DNA from: an uncultured Oscillospiraceae bacterium
Lineage (GTDB): Bacteria > Bacillota > Clostridia > Oscillospirales > Oscillospiraceae
Reading direction: 5' to 3'
NCBI GenBank assembly: GCA_944385065.1
Contig: CALWVX010000042.1
Span: 1-11,153, forward strand
DNA length: 11,153 bases
The position numbers were made by a program, and so were the translations under genes. The notes below the pieces were generated by a model that was not told the origin of the DNA, did no database searches, and was given only the letters and a program-made list of their open reading frames with translations. The first letter of the stretch is position 1; every line of letters starts with the position of its first letter. Shown piece by piece: positions 6,736 through 11,153 of the stretch.

Positions 6736-8100
6736 GGCAATCGCTCCTTTTCGCTGCGCGTTTGGTTCTGTGTCGCCGAACCGCTCCCAGACGCGGATGC
6801 GGCGGTTGTAGAGGATCAGTCCCAGCGTCCCCGTCACCAGCTCAGCCACCGGGAAGGCGAACCAGGCGTAGGCCAGGTCAATCCGGGAGAACAGCCAGAA
6901 GACGGGGATCAGGCAGAAAATCTGCCGGGTAAGCGAGAGCAGGACGCTGGGAAGGGCCGCTCCAATGGCCTGGAAAAAGACCGGGAAGGTCAGAGAGAGC
7001 ACTGCGGGCAGAAAACTGAGCCCGATGATGTGGAAGGCGGGAATCCCGATGGAAAAGACCTCCGGCTCCGAGGTGAACAGCCCCAGAAGCTGCCCCGGGA
7101 TCAGCTCGAAACAGGCGATCCCGATCAGCATGAAGGCCATGGACAGCAAGATGGTATCTTTTACCACCCGCTGACAGCGGGAGTAGGCCCCCTTGGCGTA
7201 GGTATAGCTCAACAGCGGGACGATACAGGTCTGGAGCCCGTTCATGGGGATAAAGAAGAAGGACTGGACCTTATAGTAAAGCCCCAGAACGGTGACCGCC
7301 GCGTCGGAGAAATCCGCCAGAATCAGGTTCAGGGCCATGATATACACGGTAAACAGCATCTGCATGAAGATGGAGGGATAGCCCAGCTGATAGATGCGCG
7401 CGGCGTAGGCGGGAAACAGCCGGAGGGCGGGAGGCTTTCGGATGCCGGAGGCGACAATTCCCGCCGCCAGCATCTGCCCGGCTACCGTGGCATAGGCGGC
7501 TCCCGCCACCCCCAGCTGGGGAACCGGCCCCAGGCCGAAGATCAGGATCGGGTCCAGCACAATGTTGGTGAGCGCCCCGGCGATCTGGGCCAGCATGGGC
7601 AGGCGCATGTTGCCCCGGGCCTGGTGGACCTTGCTCCAGTTGCTCTCCAGGAATACGCCCAGACTTCCGATGCACACGATCGAGCCATAGGTCATGATGT
7701 ACTCGGCCACAGCGGGGGTGTCGGTGGAGCTCAGGGCGAAGGGGCGGATCAGCAGGGCGCTGAGCGCGGCGAACACCGCCCAGCTGATCAGGGCCAGCAC
7801 CATTCCCATGCCTGCGGTGCGGTCCGCCTGATGGTGCTTGCCCCTTCCGTCCAGGTAGGACATCTGGGTGTTCACGCCCACGCCGGTTCCCACCGCGATG
7901 GCGGTGACAATCAGCTGGACCGGATAGATGATGGACAGGGCGGTCAGGCCGTCGTTGGAGTACTGCCCCACAAAATAGCTGTCCACGATATTGTACATGG
8001 CCTGAATCAGCTGGGCCAGCATCACCGGCGGGGCAATTTTCAGCAGAATGGCCCAGATGCTCTCCGTGTCGAAGAGGCTGTAGGAAGGACTGGTTTTCAT
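6415..8100 (-). CDS. MATE-family efflux transporter fused in frame to a C-terminal DarA/PstA cyclic-di-AMP receptor domain
   Basis: Residues 1 to about 440 form a polytopic membrane protein of the MATE family, cation-coupled exporters of drugs and metabolites. The N-terminal IAPPVMLAQLIQAMYNIVDSYFVG helix pair and two homologous halves fit about twelve membrane segments. A hydrophilic linker (about 433-455) leads without a stop into residues 456-561. These match DarA/PstA, the PII-like cyclic-di-AMP receptor, over its full length of about 106-110 residues: an MKMITAIV strand, TGGFL (488-492) and GNTT (495-498) of the nucleotide-binding loop, and VGGATLFV near the end. The family is normally a free soluble trimer. 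The ATG at 8100 has a GGGAG 12 bases upstream, a long spacing. Gating of export by c-di-AMP is inferred. A lost stop codon between two formerly separate genes is an alternative. Confidence 0.88.
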   Translation of the reverse strand: MKTSPSYSLFDTESIWAILLKIAPPVMLAQLIQAMYNIVDSYFVGQYSNDGLTALSIIYPVQLIVTAIAVGTGVGVNTQMSYLDGRGKHHQADRTAGMGMVLALISWAVFAALSALLIRPFALSSTDTPAVAEYIMTYGSIVCIGSLGVFLESNWSKVHQARGNMRLPMLAQIAGALTNIVLDPILIFGLGPVPQLGVAGAAYATVAGQMLAAGIVASGIRKPPALRLFPAYAARIYQLGYPSIFMQMLFTVYIMALNLILADFSDAAVTVLGLYYKVQSFFFIPMNGLQTCIVPLLSYTYAKGAYSRCQRVVKDTILLSMAFMLIGIACFELIPGQLLGLFTSEPEVFSIGIPAFHIIGLSFLPAVLSLTFPVFFQAIGAALPSVLLSLTRQIFCLIPVFWLFSRIDLAYAWFAFPVAELVTGTLGLILYNRRIRVWERFGDTEPNAQRKGAIAMKMITAIVNKRDSGEVCAALTEAGYYFTRMASTGGFLTGGNTTLLIGTEEDRVPQAISIIREHCSKRTEKISSNVQLATPSAPYPTEVTVGGATLFVSDVTQFEKI

Positions 8101-8181
8101 GGCATGGCGGTACTCCCATTCCCAAAGGTTTCAAATGGCGCTCCGCCGGGCTGCGCCGCCCGAGCGGGATTTGCGGGCAAG

Positions 8182-8210
8182 ATTATAGTAGGCTGCCGGC
8201 CGTTTGTCAA
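8182..8210 (-). promoter_or_regulatory. Sigma-A consensus promoter of the MATE-DarA gene
   Basis: On the minus strand TTGACA (8210-8205) and TATAAT (8187-8182) match the consensus fully with a 17-base spacer. Transcription should start near 8175, leaving a leader of about 75 bases. The leader contains a possible CGGGC/GCCCG hairpin but no riboswitch that I recognise. The gene is therefore probably transcribed independently of the upstream dipeptidase. Confidence 0.85.
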
Positions 8211-8261
8211 GCCCGTTTTTGGGGCGGGAGGCCGCGGCCGGTCGGCCGGTCCGGCAGCGCA

Positions 8262-8320
8262 GCGGCCCCCTCGGGCATTTCGTCCCGAGGGGGCCGCCTG
8301 GATTCCGCCGCTTCGGCGGA
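8262..8320 (-). terminator. Tandem hairpins after the pepD gene
   Basis: Immediately after the pepD stop codon come a small hairpin (8314-8320 with 8304-8310, loop of 3) and then a perfect 14-bp GC-rich hairpin (8284-8297 with 8262-8275, loop of 8). No T tract follows, so classical intrinsic termination is uncertain. Position and stability still suggest the 3' end of the permease-pepD transcript. Confidence 0.6.
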
Positions 8321-9784
8321 TTACGGATGAGAATCAGCGGAGCTTCCCAGCTCCCGCAGCAGGGCGGACAGGAAGGTCCACACGCGTCCCACCGAGGAGA
8401 TGGACACCCGCTCCTGCGTGCTGTGCACGTCCCAGGTGTCCGGGCCGAGAGAGATGCAGTCCAGCCCGGGTAGGCGGTCGGCAAAGATACTGCACTCGGT
8501 GCCCGCGTGGATGGTGGTGACTTCCATGGACCTGTCGGTCAGCTGCCGGTAAACCCGGCAGGCGGCCTCCCGCAGGGGGGAATCCGCCCGGAACGTCCAC
8601 TCCGGGTAGGCTCCGTGGGCCCGGAGGGAGAAGCCCTCCCGCTCGGCCAGAGCGCGGACCTGTTCGGTCAGCTTCTCCTTCTCCCCGGGCAGGTTGCTTC
8701 TCAGGGCAAACTCCAGCCTGCACGTCCCCCCGTCCAGGGACAGCACGCCCAGATTGGTGGACACCGCCACCATGCCGGGCACCAGGGGGTCCACCTGCTG
8801 CACGCCGTCCGGGACCTGCCGAACCAGCTCCAGCAGCCGGGACAGGGCCGCCTGGGTCAGTCCCTCCCCTTCCGGGGACAGGGGCAGCTGAGACCAGGTC
8901 ATAGAGATCGCGGGGCGGTCAAACCGGCTTTGCAGGTGCTCCTGGGCCTGCCGAACCAGGCGGTCCAGCTGCTCCAGTGCGGTTTCTTCCAGGGCGAGGG
9001 TACACTGGGACTGGGCGGCGATGGCGTTGGGGAAGCTGCCGCCGCTCCAGACGCACAGAGTGGGGCGGACCTGCGTCTGCAGGTCGGCCAGCAGTCCGGC
9101 CATCTCCCGGATGGCGTTGCCCCGGCCCTTTTGAATGTCCATGCCCGAGTGCCCCCCCTCCATGCCCGAGAGGGTCAGCTGAACCATCACCGGCTGCTGA
9201 AGGCCTGGGCGCCGGACCTCCAGGTCGGCCTGCACGTCCAGCTGCACGCCTCCCGCCGCGCCGGCCAGAAGGATCCCCTCCTCCTCCGAGTCCAGGTTGA
9301 TGAGCCGGCGCCCCTGAAGCAGGGAGCAGTCAAAGCGCTCGGCCCCCTCCATGCTGGTCTCCTCGTCCACCGTGAGCAGACCCTCCAGGGGTGGGAAGGG
9401 ACCTTCCTTCTGGGTGAGCAGCGCCAGCACATAGGCCACGCCGATGCCGTCGTCCGCGCCCAGAGTACTGCTCTCCGCCCGGAGCAGGTCCCCGTCCCGC
9501 ACCAGCCGGATTCCCTGCCCGGCGGCCTCCGGGTGCTGAATCCACACCATATCCAGGTGGGCCTGGAGAATCACCGGCTCCCGGTCCTCACAGCCCGGGT
9601 CGGCCGGGCGGCGGATAAGCAGATTGCCCAGCTCATCCTGCCGATACCAGAGTCCGTGTTCCCGGGCCACGCCTGCGCAGTAGTCGGAGACGGCCCGGGT
9701 ATTTCCGGATCCGTGGGGAATGGCGCACATCGCCTGGAAGAAGTCGAACACCCGGCGGGGCTCCAGATTCAGCGTTTGATCCAT
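8321..9784 (-). CDS. pepD: Aminoacyl-histidine dipeptidase / cytosol non-specific dipeptidase, M20C family (PepD)
   Basis: This 487-residue protein is almost exactly the length of Escherichia coli PepD. It is a cytoplasmic di-zinc metallopeptidase that cleaves Xaa-His and many other dipeptides, supplying free amino acids. The metal-site pattern of the family is complete: His76 and Asp78 in AHLDMV, Asp111 in GADDG, Glu141-Glu142 in VDEET, Asp165 in LDSEEEG, and His454 near the end in DVHSTQERV. GGHSGMDI (about 210-217) and HAGTE (426-430) mark the lid/dimerisation region and second substrate histidine. The ATG at 9784 is preferred over the upstream GTG at 9808 because AAGGAGGA lies about 9 bases before it, inside the longer frame. 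It sits 50 bases downstream of the permease with no terminator between, so the two are probably an operon. Confidence 0.93.
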   Translation of the reverse strand: MDQTLNLEPRRVFDFFQAMCAIPHGSGNTRAVSDYCAGVAREHGLWYRQDELGNLLIRRPADPGCEDREPVILQAHLDMVWIQHPEAAGQGIRLVRDGDLLRAESSTLGADDGIGVAYVLALLTQKEGPFPPLEGLLTVDEETSMEGAERFDCSLLQGRRLINLDSEEEGILLAGAAGGVQLDVQADLEVRRPGLQQPVMVQLTLSGMEGGHSGMDIQKGRGNAIREMAGLLADLQTQVRPTLCVWSGGSFPNAIAAQSQCTLALEETALEQLDRLVRQAQEHLQSRFDRPAISMTWSQLPLSPEGEGLTQAALSRLLELVRQVPDGVQQVDPLVPGMVAVSTNLGVLSLDGGTCRLEFALRSNLPGEKEKLTEQVRALAEREGFSLRAHGAYPEWTFRADSPLREAACRVYRQLTDRSMEVTTIHAGTECSIFADRLPGLDCISLGPDTWDVHSTQERVSISSVGRVWTFLSALLRELGSSADSHP

Positions 9785-9834
9785 TGCATTTTCTCCTCCT
9801 TGTTTCACGCGCTCCCCCCGGGGCGGATGGGACC

Positions 9835-11153
9835 TCAGGCGGCCTGCCGTCCGGCGGAGAGGCTCTTTTTCCCGGCCTCCAGAATGGAGTAGAGGATCAT
9901 GGCCAGGAACATGCCGATGATGGGAACGGGGACATAATCTCCCACCCAGGCCAGCCAGCCGAAGCCCACCGGGGGCGCGGTCATGGTCAGGCCCACAAAG
10001 GAGGCGACCACCCAGGCCGCCATGGCGGAGGGGTTGACCGATTCCGTCGACTGGGGATTGTCCACCTGATACCGCTTCCGGTTGCAGATGTAGTAATCGG
10101 CCACGATGATGCCGGCCACGGGAATGATGAACACGCCCAGAATGGACAGGAAGTTTTCAAAGTACTTGTACATTCCGATGGCGGCCACGGCGGTGCTGAT
10201 CAGACCGATGATAACGGACAGGCGGATGCGGGGAATCTTCACGATGCCGTCCAGCATATTGGTCACGCCCAGCACGCTGGTGTACAGGTTGTTATCGTTG
10301 GTGGTCCACTGGCAGATGATCAGACCGACGGCGCCCAGGATGCCCATGTTCAGGTCCTCGATCATGACCTCCACAATGTTCCAGTTGTGGAAGGCGTAGG
10401 TGAAGAAGGAGCCGCACAGCAGGATGGGAATGAACCCCCATACATAGCCCAGGGAGAGGCCCTTCAGGCAGTCCTTTTTGCTCTTGGCGAACCGGCTCAC
10501 GTCGCCGATGACGGCGATTCCGCCGGCATAGCTGCTGATGACAATGGCAAGGCCCATGGGGATGGTGATGGGGGTGCCCACCGGGCCGGAGCCGATAATA
10601 TCTCCGGCCGGCACCAGGGCAAAGGTCTTCCAGATGGCCACGGCGCACAGCAGAACCAGAATGGGGAAGCTGAACTTGCTGAACTTTTCAATGGCCTTGA
10701 ATCCGAAAATTGCCGTTGTGGCCATAGCCAGGCCGCCCAGGATGGTGAAAACGATGGTGGGAGTCTCCAGATTCCACCCCTGACGGAGGATGGAACTCAC
10801 CGTGTTTCCGAACAGGTCGGACTGAAAGGCAAACCAGCCGAAGTTGGAGAAACACAGCATCGCGCCGAAAATCCGGGAGCCGTTTCTCCCGAAGGGAAAG
10901 CGGGCGGTGAAGGAGGCGGACAGGTGGAGATGGACCGAAACCATCCCCACAAAAGCGGCGATGACAAAGACCAGAATGGCGCCGACCACACTCACCAGGA
11001 CCGTGTTCCAGAAGGACAGTCCGTCGGCCAGCAGGCCGCCGGTGGCCAAAATACTCAGGCCTGCTCCCATCCACACGATTCCCATGTCCAGCCAGTTCCG
11101 CCTGGCATGCTCCGGAACCGGGACGTCTTCATAGTCGTTGAACTGCTCGTCCA
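9835..11153 (-). CDS. NCS1-family permease, CodB (cytosine/purine permease)-like, 5' end beyond the window
   Basis: The frame is open to the right edge, and at least 438 residues are visible. A short hydrophilic start (DYEDVPVPEHARRNWLD, coded just inside the edge) matches the cytoplasmic N-terminus of NCS1 carriers, so the ATG at 11085 is not the true start and only a few residues are missing. About twelve membrane segments follow. Family landmarks are a GGIAVIGDVSRFAKSKKD stretch after transmembrane segment 6, QWTTNDNNLYTS like the IWTTNDNALY motif of CodB, and IIVADYYICNRKRYQ like the IIADY...RRRYE of CodB. NCS1 proteins are sodium- or proton-coupled importers of nucleobases, hydantoins or allantoin. 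The exact substrate here cannot be read from sequence. Being co-directional with pepD raises the possibility of another nitrogenous substrate. Confidence 0.88.
   Translation of the reverse strand, partial: DEQFNDYEDVPVPEHARRNWLDMGIVWMGAGLSILATGGLLADGLSFWNTVLVSVVGAILVFVIAAFVGMVSVHLHLSASFTARFPFGRNGSRIFGAMLCFSNFGWFAFQSDLFGNTVSSILRQGWNLETPTIVFTILGGLAMATTAIFGFKAIEKFSKFSFPILVLLCAVAIWKTFALVPAGDIIGSGPVGTPITIPMGLAIVISSYAGGIAVIGDVSRFAKSKKDCLKGLSLGYVWGFIPILLCGSFFTYAFHNWNIVEVMIEDLNMGILGAVGLIICQWTTNDNNLYTSVLGVTNMLDGIVKIPRIRLSVIIGLISTAVAAIGMYKYFENFLSILGVFIIPVAGIIVADYYICNRKRYQVDNPQSTESVNPSAMAAWVVASFVGLTMTAPPVGFGWLAWVGDYVPVPIIGMFLAMILYSILEAGKKSLSAGRQAA

Noticed and set aside
8262..8297. The 14-bp inverted repeat as a possible transposon end or attachment site
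   Set aside because: It is a simple GC hairpin placed just after a stop codon, with no target duplication and no integrase or transposase nearby.
6547..8520. A 657-codon open frame on the plus strand
   Set aside because: It is antisense to the MATE-DarA gene and crosses that gene's promoter and the pepD hairpins; its composition is that of a GC shadow frame.
8507..9892. A 461-codon open frame on the plus strand
   Set aside because: It is antisense to pepD, which has complete metal-site motifs; no ribosome site or family match supports the plus-strand frame.

Overview
The window looks like a chromosomal segment of a GC-rich, Gram-positive, anaerobic gut-type Firmicute, probably of the Oscillospiraceae (Flavonifractor, Lawsonibacter or Oscillibacter kind). 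The grounds are AGGAGG-type ribosome binding sites, an S-layer-homology (SLH) wall protein with GLUG and Ig-like modules, a DarA/PstA cyclic-di-AMP receptor domain, a cobalamin riboswitch, and promoters matching the sigma-A consensus. The genus is inferred from gene content only. I see no mobile element, CRISPR array, tRNA or rRNA.

Layout from left to right. Positions 1-84 hold the end of a small heat-shock protein (Hsp20), followed by a terminator hairpin. A MerR/TipAL-type drug-sensing regulator lies on the minus strand (276-1034). It has a MerR-style promoter with a 19-bp spacer, and an internal start that would release the ligand-binding domain alone. Reading the other way, a perfect TTGACA-N17-TATAAT promoter (1209-1237) drives a leader holding a cobalamin (B12) riboswitch and an intrinsic terminator. 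Behind these lies a 1572-residue secreted protein (1609-6327): signal peptide, GLUG beta-helix, Ig-like repeats, a transcobalamin-like DUF4430 domain and three SLH domains. A 19-bp hairpin terminator separates it from a convergent minus-strand gene (6415-8100). That gene is a MATE-family efflux transporter fused in frame to a complete DarA/PstA c-di-AMP receptor domain, with its own perfect consensus promoter. Finally, a PepD-type dipeptidase (8321-9784) lies 50 bases downstream of an NCS1 (CodB-like) permease that runs off the right edge. The two are probably co-transcribed.

Two points stand out. First, a B12 riboswitch controls a single wall-bound protein that carries a domain related to the corrinoid-contacting C-terminal domain of animal transcobalamin and intrinsic factor. 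The simplest reading is a surface corrinoid-capture protein made when B12 is scarce. Second, the MATE-DarA fusion suggests an efflux pump gated by cyclic-di-AMP. An internal Shine-Dalgarno and ATG at the domain junction could also give free DarA from the same message. The tipA-like gene uses the same nested-start layout.
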